The notes under the pieces were generated by a model, which searched no databases, had not been told where the DNA came from, and worked only from the letters and a program-made list of their open reading frames with translations. The translations under genes and the position numbers were made by a program. 64,000 nt of DNA from Nocardioides solisilvae (lineage in GTDB: Bacteria; Actinomycetota; Actinomycetes; Propionibacteriales; Nocardioidaceae): contig NZ_QHKX01000002.1 in assembly GCF_003194625.1 (NCBI RefSeq), forward strand, positions 186,001-250,000. The letters run 5' to 3'. This document shows positions 50,464 through 59,047 of this stretch, one piece after another (the first letter of the stretch is position 1; every line of letters starts with the position of its first letter).

Positions 50464-51460
50464 GCCGGGCGAGCACCTCGGCCGCCCGGGCGACCTCGGC
50501 CGAGCCGACACCCAGGTGGGTCACGAGCCGCACGGTCCGGGGTCCCACCTGGGTGACCCGCACGCCCTCGGCCGCGGCGGCGCCGACGAAGGCGGGGGCG
50601 TCGTCGCGCTCGAGGAGGACGATGTTGGTGTCGACCTCGGCCGGGTCCACCCCGCACGCCGAGGCCAGGGTGCGAGCGTGCTCGTGGTCCTCGGCGAGCC
50701 GCTCGAGGTGGTGGTCCAGGGCGTGCAGGCCCGCGGCCGCGAGGACCCCGACCTGGCGCATCCCCCCGCCCAGCCGCTTGCGCTGCACCCGGGCCCGCGC
50801 CATCGCGTCGGCCGGACCCACGACCAGGGAACCGACCGGGGCGCCCAACCCCTTGGAGAGGCAGACGGCGGCCACGTCGGCGACCGCGCCGTAGCGCTCC
50901 AGGGGGACGCCCGTCGCGACGTGGGCGTTCCACAGGCGCGCGCCGTCCAGGTGCACCGCCACCCCCTGTGCGGTGGCGAACGCGCGCAACGCCTCGAGCT
51001 CGGGCAGTGGCACGACCCGACCGCCCGCGAAGTTGTGGGTGTTCTCCACCGAGATCGCCCGCGTCCGCACGAAGTAGGGACCGAGGTCGGGGGCGAACAT
51101 CCGCCGCACGGCCTCGAGGTCCACCCCGCCCCGCGGGTGGTACCAGGTCCGCATGGTCAGCCCGGTGACCGCCCCGTGGGCGCCGAGCTCGGCGCGCGCG
51201 ACGTGGGCGGACGCCTCGCAGAGCAGCTCCTCCCCCGGCCCCACCACGGTCCCGACGGCCAGCACGTTGGCCATCGACCCCGTGGGTGTGAAGAGCGCGG
51301 CCTCGTGGCCGAGCAGCCCCGCCACCCGCTCCTCGAGCGCCCGGACGGTGGGGTCCTCGCCGAAGACGTCGTCCCCCACCTCGGCCTCGGCCATCGCCCG
51401 GCGCATCGCCGGCGTGGGGGTGGTCAGGGTGTCGGAGCGCAGGTCGACGAGGTCGGTCAC
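50453..51460 (-). CDS. low-specificity threonine aldolase / GntG-type PLP aldolase
   Basis: Fold-type I PLP enzyme cleaving L-threonine or related beta-hydroxy amino acids. The 335-residue protein has VDLRSDTLTTPTPAM, EVGDDVFGEDPTV, the cofactor region HEAALFTPTGSMANVLA, VHLDGARLWNA, and the PLP lysine in VCLSKGLGAPVGS. GTG 51460 has a TAGGAT -10 box 7 nt upstream. It lies between two DAHP synthase genes but has no known part in that pathway. Confidence 0.93.
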   Translation of the reverse strand: MTDLVDLRSDTLTTPTPAMRRAMAEAEVGDDVFGEDPTVRALEERVAGLLGHEAALFTPTGSMANVLAVGTVVGPGEELLCEASAHVARAELGAHGAVTGLTMRTWYHPRGGVDLEAVRRMFAPDLGPYFVRTRAISVENTHNFAGGRVVPLPELEALRAFATAQGVAVHLDGARLWNAHVATGVPLERYGAVADVAAVCLSKGLGAPVGSLVVGPADAMARARVQRKRLGGGMRQVGVLAAAGLHALDHHLERLAEDHEHARTLASACGVDPAEVDTNIVLLERDDAPAFVGAAAAEGVRVTQVGPRTVRLVTHLGVGSAEVARAAEVLARLSS

Positions 51461-51467
51461 GCGCCCG

Positions 51468-51473
51468 ATCCTA
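51468..51473 (-). promoter_or_regulatory. -10 box (TAGGAT), leaderless threonine aldolase
   Basis: TAGGAT ends 7 nt before GTG 51460. Confidence 0.65.
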
Positions 51474-51486
51474 GGGGGGCTGCGGG

Positions 51487-52824
51487 TCAGGCCTTGCGCA
51501 GCATCTCGGCGACGAGGAACGACAGCTCGAGCGACTGCACCCGGTTGAGCCGCGGGTCGCAGACCGACTCGTAGCGGTCGGACAGACCCGCCTCGTCGAG
51601 CAGCTCGCCACCGCCCACGCACTCCGTCACGTCGTCGCCGGTCAGCTCCACGTGGACGCCGCCGGGCCAGGTGCCGACGGTGCGGTGCACGTCGAAGAAG
51701 CCCTGGACCTCCTCGATCACGTCGTCGAAGCGGCGGGTCTTGTAGCCAGAGGACGCCTCGAAGGTGTTGCCGTGCATCGGGTCGCAGACCCAGGCCACCT
51801 GCACCCCGGCGGCGGTGACCTTCTCCACGATCTCGGGCAGACCCTCGCGGATGCGCTGCGCGCCGAACCGGGTGATGAAGGTGAGCCGGCCGGGCTCGTT
51901 GGCCGGGTTGAGCCGGGCGGCCAGGGCCAGCGCGTCGTCGGCGCTGGTCGTGGGACCGAGCTTGACCCCCACGGGGTTGCGCACGTGGCTCAGCAGCTCC
52001 ACGTGGGCGCCGTCGAGCTGGCGCGTCCGCTCCCCGATCCACAGGAAGTGGGCGGAGACGTCGTACGGCGCCTGCGTGCGGCTGTCGATCCGGGTCATGG
52101 CGTGCTCGTACTCCAGCAGCAGCGCCTCGTGGCTGGAGTGGAAGTCGACGCGGTGGAACTCGTCGGGGTCCGCCCCGATGGCCCGCATGAAGGTGAGCGC
52201 CCGGTCGATCTCGGCGGCCACGGTCTCGTAACGCTGCCCGGCGAGCGAGTCGCGCACGAAGTCGGTGTTCCAGGCGTGCACCTGCCGCAGGTCGGCGTAC
52301 CCGCCGGTGACGAAGGCGCGGACCAGGTTGAGGGTGGCCGCGGAGGCGTTGTAGACCTCGACCAGGCGGTGCGGGTCGGGGATCCGGGACGCCTCGGTGA
52401 AGTCGTAGCCGTTGACCGCGTCGCCGCGGTAGGCCGGGAGGGTGACGCCGTCGCGGGTCTCGGTGTCCGAGGAGCGGGGCTTGGCGTACTGGCCCGCCAG
52501 GCGGCCCAGCTTGACCACCGGCACCGAGGCGGCGTAGGTGAGCACCACGGCCATCTGCAGCAGCACCCGCAGCTTGTTGCGCACGTTGTCGGCGGTGACC
52601 CCGTCGAACGTCTCGGCGCAGTCGCCGCCCTGGAGCAGGAACGCCTCGCCCCGGGTGACCGCGGCGAGCTTGGCCGTCAGCTCGTCGCACTCGCCGGCGA
52701 AGACCAGCGGAGGAGACTTGCGGAGGCGGGTGACGGCCCGCTCCACCTCGCGGGGGTCGCCGTAGGTGGGCTGCTGGGCGGCGCCCATGGCGTGCAGCTG
52801 CTCGAGGGTGGGGACGGTGCTCAC
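51487..52824 (-). CDS. aroG: 3-deoxy-7-phosphoheptulonate synthase, class II
   Basis: A plant/mycobacterial-type class II DAHP synthase, unrelated in sequence to the type I enzyme 1 kb away. The 445-residue protein shows FAGECDELTAKLAAV, FLLQGGDCAETFDGV, VKLGRLAGQYAKPRS, FHSSHEALLLEYEHA, FLWIGERTRQLDGAHVE, VGVKLGPTTSADDAL and WVCDPMHGNTFEA. Rv2178c (aroG) next to pknL in Mycobacterium is the equivalent. GTG 52824 has TAGGCT 6 nt upstream; no leader peptide is seen here. Confidence 0.96.
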   Translation of the reverse strand: MSTVPTLEQLHAMGAAQQPTYGDPREVERAVTRLRKSPPLVFAGECDELTAKLAAVTRGEAFLLQGGDCAETFDGVTADNVRNKLRVLLQMAVVLTYAASVPVVKLGRLAGQYAKPRSSDTETRDGVTLPAYRGDAVNGYDFTEASRIPDPHRLVEVYNASAATLNLVRAFVTGGYADLRQVHAWNTDFVRDSLAGQRYETVAAEIDRALTFMRAIGADPDEFHRVDFHSSHEALLLEYEHAMTRIDSRTQAPYDVSAHFLWIGERTRQLDGAHVELLSHVRNPVGVKLGPTTSADDALALAARLNPANEPGRLTFITRFGAQRIREGLPEIVEKVTAAGVQVAWVCDPMHGNTFEASSGYKTRRFDDVIEEVQGFFDVHRTVGTWPGGVHVELTGDDVTECVGGGELLDEAGLSDRYESVCDPRLNRVQSLELSFLVAEMLRKA

Positions 52825-52830
52825 CCGACC

Positions 52831-52836
52831 AGCCTA
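52831..52836 (-). promoter_or_regulatory. -10 box (TAGGCT), leaderless aroG
   Basis: TAGGCT ends 6 nt before GTG 52824. Confidence 0.65.
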
Positions 52837-52883
52837 CGTCCGCCCCCGGCCCGGCCCCACCTCGACTCCGGCGCTGGACGGCG

Positions 52884-54362
52884 TCACTCCACGTCCTCCA
52901 GGTGCTCGATGTCGCGGAACCCGGTCTTCTTGGCCCGGCCACCGCGGTTGACCAGCCAGGTGACGACCCACAGGACCACGCCGATGCCGAGCAGGCCCAG
53001 CGCGACCTCGTAGACGATCGGCTCTCGCTCGCCCCAGGGGACGACGATGAGGCCCAGGGAGAGCAGGGCCGCGAGCGCGGGCGTCGGGCCGGGCGAACGG
53101 AAGAACCCGCTGTCCGGCTCGCGGCGCAGCACGAGGCAGGCCACGTTGACGACCGTGAAGACGGCCAGCAGGAGCAGCGCCGTGGTGGTCGACAGGTTGG
53201 TGACCACCGGGGAGTCGGACTGGCTCGCGACGTACCACAGCAGGCCGATCGCCAGCGCGGTGGAGAAGAGGATGCCGACCCAGGGCGAGCGGGTCCCGGG
53301 CGAGACCTTCCCGAGCACGCGGGGCAGCACGTCCTGTCGGGCCAGACCGTAGAGCAGCCGGCTGGCCATCAGCATGTTGATGAGCGCGGTGTTGGCCACC
53401 GCGAAGACGGCGAGGAAGGGGAAGACGCGGTCGATCGGGAAGTCGGGGGCACCCTTGCTGACCACCTCGAGCAGGGCCCGGCCCTCCGACTCGTTGATGG
53501 TCTCGAGCTCGGTCGGCGTCAGGACCGCCACCACCGCCAGCGCCACCAGCACGTAGACGATGACGGTGATGCCCAGGCCGGTCAGCATCATGCGCGGGAA
53601 GATCCGCTCCGGGTCCCTCGTCTCCTCGACCATGTTGACCGAGTCCTCGAAGCCGACCATGGCGAAGAACGCGATCGAGGTGGCCAAGGTGACGGCCATG
53701 AACATGCCCTTGTCGTCGGCGTCGCTGAAGGTGAAGACCTGGCCGAGGTCGCCCTCCCCCTGCGCCATCACCCAGAAGCCGACGCCGATCACGATCGCGA
53801 GCGCGGTCATCTCGACCAGCGTCAGCACGACGTTGAACTTCACCGACTCCCCCACGCCGCGCAGGTTGATCAGCGCCAGCAGGACCATGAACGACATGGC
53901 GATCGCCATGATGACGCCGGTGCCGGGGGCCTCGTCGAGCCAGCCGTTGACCACCAGCCCGCCGGTGAGGTTCTGCGCCAGCACGTTGGCCGACGTCGAC
54001 GCGCTGGTGATGCCCGAGCAGACCACGGCGAAGGCCACCAGGAACGTGACGAAGTGGATGCCGAACGCCTTGTGCGCGTAGAGCGCCGCGCCGGCCGCCT
54101 GCGGGTACTTGGTGACCAGCTCGAGGTAGCTCAGGGCGGTCAGGGTGGCGACGACGAAGGCCAGCACGAACGGCACCCAGACGAGGCCGCCGACCACCCC
54201 GGCGATCTCGCCGGTCACGGCGTACACGCCGGCCCCCAGGATGTCTCCGACGATGAAGAGGAGCAGCAGGCGGGGCCCCATCACCCTGCGCAGCTCCGGC
54301 TCCTCCGGCTGGCCCGGCTTGGGGGCGGCGACCGCCTCCCCCCGACCCTGTGAGTCCGGCAT
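52884..54362 (-). CDS. APC family amino acid permease
   Basis: A 492-residue transporter with about twelve membrane helices. The first carries LLLFIVGDILGAGVYAVTG, the substrate-binding unwound helix of APC proteins; FFAMVGFEDSVNMVEETRDP is the TM6 signature, and LARQDVLPRVLGKVSP follows TM8. The C-tail is basic then acidic. The substrate is not predictable, though cationic amino acids are frequent for this group. ATG 54362 has GAGGGG upstream. It is divergent from the phosphofructokinase gene. Confidence 0.93.
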   Translation of the reverse strand: MPDSQGRGEAVAAPKPGQPEEPELRRVMGPRLLLLFIVGDILGAGVYAVTGEIAGVVGGLVWVPFVLAFVVATLTALSYLELVTKYPQAAGAALYAHKAFGIHFVTFLVAFAVVCSGITSASTSANVLAQNLTGGLVVNGWLDEAPGTGVIMAIAMSFMVLLALINLRGVGESVKFNVVLTLVEMTALAIVIGVGFWVMAQGEGDLGQVFTFSDADDKGMFMAVTLATSIAFFAMVGFEDSVNMVEETRDPERIFPRMMLTGLGITVIVYVLVALAVVAVLTPTELETINESEGRALLEVVSKGAPDFPIDRVFPFLAVFAVANTALINMLMASRLLYGLARQDVLPRVLGKVSPGTRSPWVGILFSTALAIGLLWYVASQSDSPVVTNLSTTTALLLLAVFTVVNVACLVLRREPDSGFFRSPGPTPALAALLSLGLIVVPWGEREPIVYEVALGLLGIGVVLWVVTWLVNRGGRAKKTGFRDIEHLEDVE

Positions 54363-54457
54363 CGCGTTCCCCTCACCCTGCTCGGAGCTGTCCGCTCCAC
54401 TGTGGTCCCCGACGGACCCCGTGGCAAGCAACGTTTCCCCAGCCGTGCGATCAAACC

Positions 54458-54463
54458 TAGGAT
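54458..54463 (+). promoter_or_regulatory. -10 box (TAGGAT), leaderless phosphofructokinase
   Basis: TAGGAT ends 7 nt before ATG 54471 and overlaps the alternative ATG at 54462, which is thereby excluded. Confidence 0.7.
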
Positions 54464-54470
54464 GGCGCGC

Positions 54471-55679
54471 ATGGCTCCCACCCGCGTCGCGATCCTGACC
54501 GCAGGCGGCTACGCGCCGTGCCTCTCCTCGGCGGTGGGGGCGCTGATCGAGACGTGGACGAAGGTCTCCCCCGGGACCGAGGTCCTCGGCTACCGGCACG
54601 GCTACCAGGGCCTGCTCACGGGCGACAGCGTGCTGGTCGACGACGCCGCGCGCCGCGACGCCGCCGTCCTGCACCACTTCGGCGGGAGCCCGCTGGGCAA
54701 CAGCCGGGTCAAGCTGACCAACGACGAGGACTGCCGCGCCCGGGGTCTCATCGGCGAGGACGAGACCGCCCTCGAGGTGGCCGCGCGACGGCTCGTCGAG
54801 GACGGCGTCTCCGTGCTGCACACCATCGGCGGCGACGACACCAGCACCGCCGCGGCCGACCTGGCGGCGTACCTGCGGAAGCAGGACATCGACCTGACGG
54901 TCGTCGGCCTCCCGAAGACGATCGACAACGACATCGTGCCGGTGCGCACCAGCCTCGGCGCCCAGACCGCCGCCGAGCAGGCCTCGCTCTTCGCCCGCAA
55001 CGTCCTCGCCGAGCACGGCTCCAGCCCGCGGATGCTGATCGTCCACGAGGTGATGGGGCGCAACTGCGGCTGGCTGACCGCGGCGGCGGCCCGCGACTAC
55101 CTCGACTGGCACGCCGACCAGCAGTGGCTGCCGAGCCTGGGCCTCACGCCCGAGCGGTGGAACATCCACGCCGTCTACCTCCCCGAGCTCCACATCGACC
55201 TGGACGCCGAGGCCGAGCGGCTCCGCGCGGTGATGGACGAGATCGGCTGCGTCAACATCTTCCTCGCCGAGGGGGCCGGCGTCGCCGACATCGTGGCCGA
55301 GCTGGAGGCGTCCGGCCGGCCCGTGGACCGCGACGCCTTCGGGCACGTCAAGATCGACACCGTCAACCCGGGCCGGTACTTCGCGCAGGCGTTCGCCGAG
55401 CGGATCGGGGCCGAGAAGACGATGGTGCAGAAGTCGGGCTACTTCTCCCGCTCCGCGCCGGCCAACGAGACCGACCTGGCGCTGATCCGCGAGGTCGCCG
55501 AGCTGGCGGTGGCGAGCGCCCTGCGCGGCGAGGCGGGGGTCGTCGGCCACGACGAGGAGCGCGGGGACGAGCTCCGGGCGATCGAGCTCGACCGGATCGC
55601 GGGCCACAAGGCCTTCGACGTCGAGCAGCCGTGGTTCACCGAGGTGCTGCGCGCCACCGGTCAGCTCCCGCCCGCCTGA
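54471..55679 (+). CDS. pfp: pyrophosphate-dependent 6-phosphofructokinase
   Basis: Phosphorylates fructose 6-phosphate using PPi, reversibly. The 402-residue protein shows VAILTAGGYAPCLSSAVG, TIGGDDTSTAAADLAAYL, VGLPKTIDNDIVPV, and VHEVMGRNCGWLTAAAARD. GGDD in place of GGDG, with K in PKTIDND, marks the PPi-using class. ATG 54471 is set by the promoter. A PPi enzyme allows both glycolysis and gluconeogenesis; glpK lies nearby. Confidence 0.94.
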   Translation: MAPTRVAILTAGGYAPCLSSAVGALIETWTKVSPGTEVLGYRHGYQGLLTGDSVLVDDAARRDAAVLHHFGGSPLGNSRVKLTNDEDCRARGLIGEDETALEVAARRLVEDGVSVLHTIGGDDTSTAAADLAAYLRKQDIDLTVVGLPKTIDNDIVPVRTSLGAQTAAEQASLFARNVLAEHGSSPRMLIVHEVMGRNCGWLTAAAARDYLDWHADQQWLPSLGLTPERWNIHAVYLPELHIDLDAEAERLRAVMDEIGCVNIFLAEGAGVADIVAELEASGRPVDRDAFGHVKIDTVNPGRYFAQAFAERIGAEKTMVQKSGYFSRSAPANETDLALIREVAELAVASALRGEAGVVGHDEERGDELRAIELDRIAGHKAFDVEQPWFTEVLRATGQLPPA

Positions 55680-55747
55680 CCCGCTCCCCCGGCTCCTCCG
55701 CCGACACGGACGGCTGCGGGTGGCGCCGCCGCGACGCCGGGGGCCAC

Positions 55748-55753
55748 TAGGGT
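55748..55753 (+). promoter_or_regulatory. -10 box (TAGGGT), leaderless DUF1028 gene
   Basis: TAGGGT ends 8 nt before ATG 55762 and supports this start over an upstream in-frame codon at 55720. Confidence 0.65.
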
Positions 55754-55761
55754 CTGGGGCC

Positions 55762-56616
55762 ATGACCTTCTCCCTGGTGGCCCGCAGCGACGACGGGCTC
55801 TCGTGGGGGGTGGCCGTGGCGTCCCGGTTCCTCGCGGTGGGCTCCGCGGTCCCCGCGGCGGTCGCCTGCGTGGGCGCGATCGCCACCCAGGCCGACGCCA
55901 ACGTGGCGTGGAAGGGCGAGGCGCTGGCCCTGCTCGACGAGGGCGCGACCGCCGAGGTCGCGCTGGCGCGGCTGCTGGAGGAGGACGACGGGCGCGAGGA
56001 CCGTCAGGTTGGCCTCGTCGACCTGGACGGCTCGGCCGCCGCCTTCACCGGCGACCGCTGCTTCGACTGGGCGGGCCACCGCACGGGCCCTGGCTTCGCC
56101 GCGCAGGGCAACATCCTGGCCGGCCCCGAGGTGCTGGACGCGATGGTGGACGCGTGGACGTCGACCGCTGGCCTCCCCCTCGCCCGCCGGCTGCTGGTCG
56201 CGCTCGCGTCCGGCGACGCCGCCGGCGGCGACCGGCGGGGGCGCCAGTCCGCCGCCCTCTTCGTGGTCCGCGAGGGGGCGGGGTACGGCGGGCGGGACGA
56301 CGTCGCGGTCGACCTGCGCGTCGACGACCACCCCCACCCGGTCACCGAGCTGGCGAGGCTGCTGGACCTCAACGACTTCTACCTGACCGCCTCCACCGAC
56401 GAGGAGAAGGTCACGGTCACGCCCGAGCTGGCCGACGAGCTGCGGCGGCGCACCACGGCGCTCGGCCACGAGCACGTCGCCGAGTGGGTCGGCTCGCAGA
56501 ACTACGAGATGAGGGTGGACACCGCCCTGACACCCCGCTGGATCGACCGGCGCGTGCTGGAGATCCTCCGCAGCAGCAGCGACGACTTGCGGGACGACGA
56601 GAGGGAAGACGCATGA
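55762..56616 (+). CDS. DUF1028 domain protein (Ntn-hydrolase-like fold)
   Basis: A 284-residue protein whose first 200 residues are the DUF1028 domain: TFSLVARSDDGLSWGVAVASR, ACVGAIATQADANVAWKG, GPGFAAQGNILAGPEVLDAM, and SAALFVVREGAGYGGRDDVAVDLRVDDHP in two blocks. A C-terminal segment (HEHVAEWVGSQNYEMRVD) may bind peptidoglycan or peptides, as in longer family members. It lacks a signal peptide. Function is unproven. The stop overlaps the glpK start by ATGA. Confidence 0.88.
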   Translation: MTFSLVARSDDGLSWGVAVASRFLAVGSAVPAAVACVGAIATQADANVAWKGEALALLDEGATAEVALARLLEEDDGREDRQVGLVDLDGSAAAFTGDRCFDWAGHRTGPGFAAQGNILAGPEVLDAMVDAWTSTAGLPLARRLLVALASGDAAGGDRRGRQSAALFVVREGAGYGGRDDVAVDLRVDDHPHPVTELARLLDLNDFYLTASTDEEKVTVTPELADELRRRTTALGHEHVAEWVGSQNYEMRVDTALTPRWIDRRVLEILRSSSDDLRDDEREDA

Positions 56617-58091
56617 GCATCCTGGCCATCGACGCGGGCACCACGGGAGTGACCGCGGTCGTGATCGACCCAGCGGGGACCATCACCGCACGCGGCTACC
56701 AGGAGTTCCCGCAGCACTTCCCCCGTCCCGGGTGGGTGGAGCACGCGCCCGAGGAGATCTGGCAGGCCACCCTCGAGGCGACCCGCGCGGTGCTGGAGCA
56801 GGTCGACCGCGACGAGCTGACCGCCCTGGGCATCACCAACCAGCGCGAGACCGTGCTGCTGTGGGACAGGGAGACGCTGGGCTCCCCGCGCCGGGCGATC
56901 GTCTGGCAGGACCGGCGCACCGCCGACCTCTGCGCCCGCCTGCGCGACGAGGGCCACGAGGAGCGGGTCGCCGAGCTGACCGGGCTGCGGCTCGACCCCT
57001 ACTTCTCCGGGACGAAGCTCGCCTGGCTGCGCGAGCACGAGCCCCACACGTGGGCGCTCGTGGAGTCCGGCCGGTACGCCGTGGGGACGGTGGACTCCTA
57101 CCTCGTCAGCCGGATGACCCGCGGGACCTGGCACGTCACCGACGTCTCCAACGCCTCGCGCACCCTGCTCTTCGACCTGGAGGCCGGCGACTGGTCGGAC
57201 GAGCTCTGCGCGCTCTTCGGGGTGCCGCGCGACGCCCTGCCCGACGTCGTCCCGAGCTGGGGCGAGGTGGGGGTGACCGACCCGGCGGCCTTCTGCGGCC
57301 TCTCCCTGCCCGTGGCGGGGATCGCGGGCGACCAGCAGTCCGCGCTCTTCGGCCAGACGTGCTTCGAGGAGGGGGACTCGAAGTGCACCTACGGGACCGG
57401 CTCCTTCATCCTCACCAACGCCGGCACCTCGGCACCGCGCTCCACCTCCGGCCTCCTCTCCACCGCCGCCTGGCGGGCGCCCGACGGCACCACCACCTAC
57501 GCGCTGGAGGGCTCGATCTTCGTCACGGGCGCCGCGGTCCAGTGGCTGCGCGACGGGCTCCAGCTCATCGGGTCCGCCGCCGAGACGGAGGGGATCGCCC
57601 GGACCGTGCCCGACTCGGGCGGCGTCGTCTTCGTCCCGGCCCTGACCGGGCTCGGCGCCCCCCACTGGGACCCTCACGCCAGGGGCATGGTCATCGGTCT
57701 CACCCGCGGCACCACCCGGGCGCACGTCGTCCGGGCCACCCTGGAGGCGATCGCCTTCGAGGTCCGCGACGTCCTCGAGACCATGCCGGCCCTGGCGTCC
57801 CTGCGGGTGGACGGCGGCGCGGCCGCCAACGACCTGCTCTGCCAGGTCCAGGCCGACCAGCTCGGGGTGCCCGTGGAACGCCCCCGGATCGTGGAGACCA
57901 CGGCCCTCGGTGCGGCGTTCCTCGCCGGTCTGGGGACCGGGACGTGGGACTCCACCGACGACCTGCGCGACACCTGGCAGCTGGACCGTCGGTTCGCCCC
58001 GGGGGCAGGACGGCAGGAGGCCGACGCGGCGTACCGCCGGTGGGGCCGCGCGGTGGAGCGCGCGAAGGGCTGGGACCGGGAGCAGGACTAG
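56613..58091 (+). CDS. glpK: glycerol kinase
   Basis: FGGY-family kinase making glycerol 3-phosphate. The 492-residue protein shows ILAIDAGTTGVTAVVID, ALGITNQRETVLLWDRETL, RRAIVWQDRRTADLC, DPYFSGTKLAWL, VGTVDSYLVSRMTRG, GIAGDQQSALFGQTC, YGTGSFILTNAG, and the C-terminal signature LRVDGGAAANDLLCQVQADQLG. No glpF or glpD is adjacent. Coupled to the DUF1028 gene; the end overlaps the convergent gene by four bases. Confidence 0.94.
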   Translation: MSILAIDAGTTGVTAVVIDPAGTITARGYQEFPQHFPRPGWVEHAPEEIWQATLEATRAVLEQVDRDELTALGITNQRETVLLWDRETLGSPRRAIVWQDRRTADLCARLRDEGHEERVAELTGLRLDPYFSGTKLAWLREHEPHTWALVESGRYAVGTVDSYLVSRMTRGTWHVTDVSNASRTLLFDLEAGDWSDELCALFGVPRDALPDVVPSWGEVGVTDPAAFCGLSLPVAGIAGDQQSALFGQTCFEEGDSKCTYGTGSFILTNAGTSAPRSTSGLLSTAAWRAPDGTTTYALEGSIFVTGAAVQWLRDGLQLIGSAAETEGIARTVPDSGGVVFVPALTGLGAPHWDPHARGMVIGLTRGTTRAHVVRATLEAIAFEVRDVLETMPALASLRVDGGAAANDLLCQVQADQLGVPVERPRIVETTALGAAFLAGLGTGTWDSTDDLRDTWQLDRRFAPGAGRQEADAAYRRWGRAVERAKGWDREQD

Positions 58092-59008
58092 CGCGACGCG
58101 AGCGCCTCCAGGGCGCGGCGCGCCTCCCCCACGTCGGACTCGGCGGCGGTGACCGCGTCGTGCGCCTCCTCGGCCACGGCCTCCGCCTCCTCGAGCTCCT
58201 CGTCCACCTCCTCGGCGCTCGCCTCCAGCTCGGCGATGCGACGCCTCAGCTCCTCGACCTCCGCCACCAGCTGGAGGCTCCGCGCCTGCAGCTCGGAGAC
58301 CCCGGCGTCGGCGTCGGCGGCCTCCTCGCGCGCCTCGGCCAACCGCGCCTCGGCCGCGGCGAGCCGCTCCTCGGCGGCCGCCCGGCGCTTGCGGTCGGCG
58401 TCGGGGTCGGGGACGACCCGGAGGCCCGGCCGCGCGTCCTCGCCGGCGGTCTCCTCCTCCGTCGCCGGCCGGGCGGTCACGAGGTGCCCGAGGGCCGCGG
58501 GCACGGCGACGGCGCCCGAGACGTCCGCCTGCCCGACCCCGGTGGCGTGCAGGGCCGTGACCAGCAGCCCGGACCGCAGCGCGGCGGCCGCGTGCTCGTC
58601 CAGCAGGGCCGCGGTCAGGCTCGCCTCGAGCTGCTCCCCCACCGCCGGGGTGACCCGGTGGCCCGCCTCCCGCGCCCGGGCCCTGGCCGTGGTGGCGAGC
58701 GCGGCGGTGACCTGCCGCCGCTGCCGGGTGAGGGTCCGCAGCCGCTCGCCGTCGAGGGTGGCCTGGGCCTCGCGCAGCGCCTCCCCCACGCCGAGCACCT
58801 GCGCCACCTGCTCCGGCTCGCGCCGCACCAGCAGGTTGAGCACCCAGGCAGCGGTGGAAGGCTTGCGCAGCGCCTTGACCCGGTCGGCCAGCGCACGGTC
58901 GTCGCCGCGGAGCTCCTTGGCCCGGGCGTCGCGGGTCGCCGTGAAGTCGCCGGGCGGCAGCGCGTAGAGCTCGTCGGCCAGGGCGAGCAGCGGGTCCGTC
59001 GTCGGCAC
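58088..59008 (-). CDS. actinobacterial coiled-coil protein of unknown function
   Basis: A 306-residue protein. The first 150 residues are helical with a conserved opening (DPLLALADELYALPPGDFTATRDARAKEL as two motifs) and RKPSTAAWVLNLLVRREP. The C-terminal 110 residues form a long acidic coiled coil (EERLAAAEARLAEAREEAAD ... ELRRRIAELEAS). I know similar proteins only as conserved actinobacterial hypotheticals. GTG 59008 has TATGCT 6 nt upstream. No function inferred. Confidence 0.82.
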   Translation of the reverse strand: MPTTDPLLALADELYALPPGDFTATRDARAKELRGDDRALADRVKALRKPSTAAWVLNLLVRREPEQVAQVLGVGEALREAQATLDGERLRTLTRQRRQVTAALATTARARAREAGHRVTPAVGEQLEASLTAALLDEHAAAALRSGLLVTALHATGVGQADVSGAVAVPAALGHLVTARPATEEETAGEDARPGLRVVPDPDADRKRRAAAEERLAAAEARLAEAREEAADADAGVSELQARSLQLVAEVEELRRRIAELEASAEEVDEELEEAEAVAEEAHDAVTAAESDVGEARRALEALASR

Positions 59009-59014
59009 CTCTCG

Positions 59015-59020
59015 AGCATA
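59015..59020 (-). promoter_or_regulatory. -10 box (TATGCT), leaderless coiled-coil gene
   Basis: TATGCT ends 6 nt before GTG 59008; it sits back to back with the -10 of the divergent pseudogene in a 39-bp gap. Confidence 0.65.
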
Positions 59021-59035
59021 GGGCGGGGAGGGGAC

Positions 59036-59041
59036 TAGCCT
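59036..59041 (+). promoter_or_regulatory. -10 box (TAGCCT) retained by the MpaB pseudogene
   Basis: TAGCCT ends 6 nt before GTG 59048. The promoter looks intact although the gene is broken. Confidence 0.6.
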
Positions 59042-59047
59042 GCTCCT

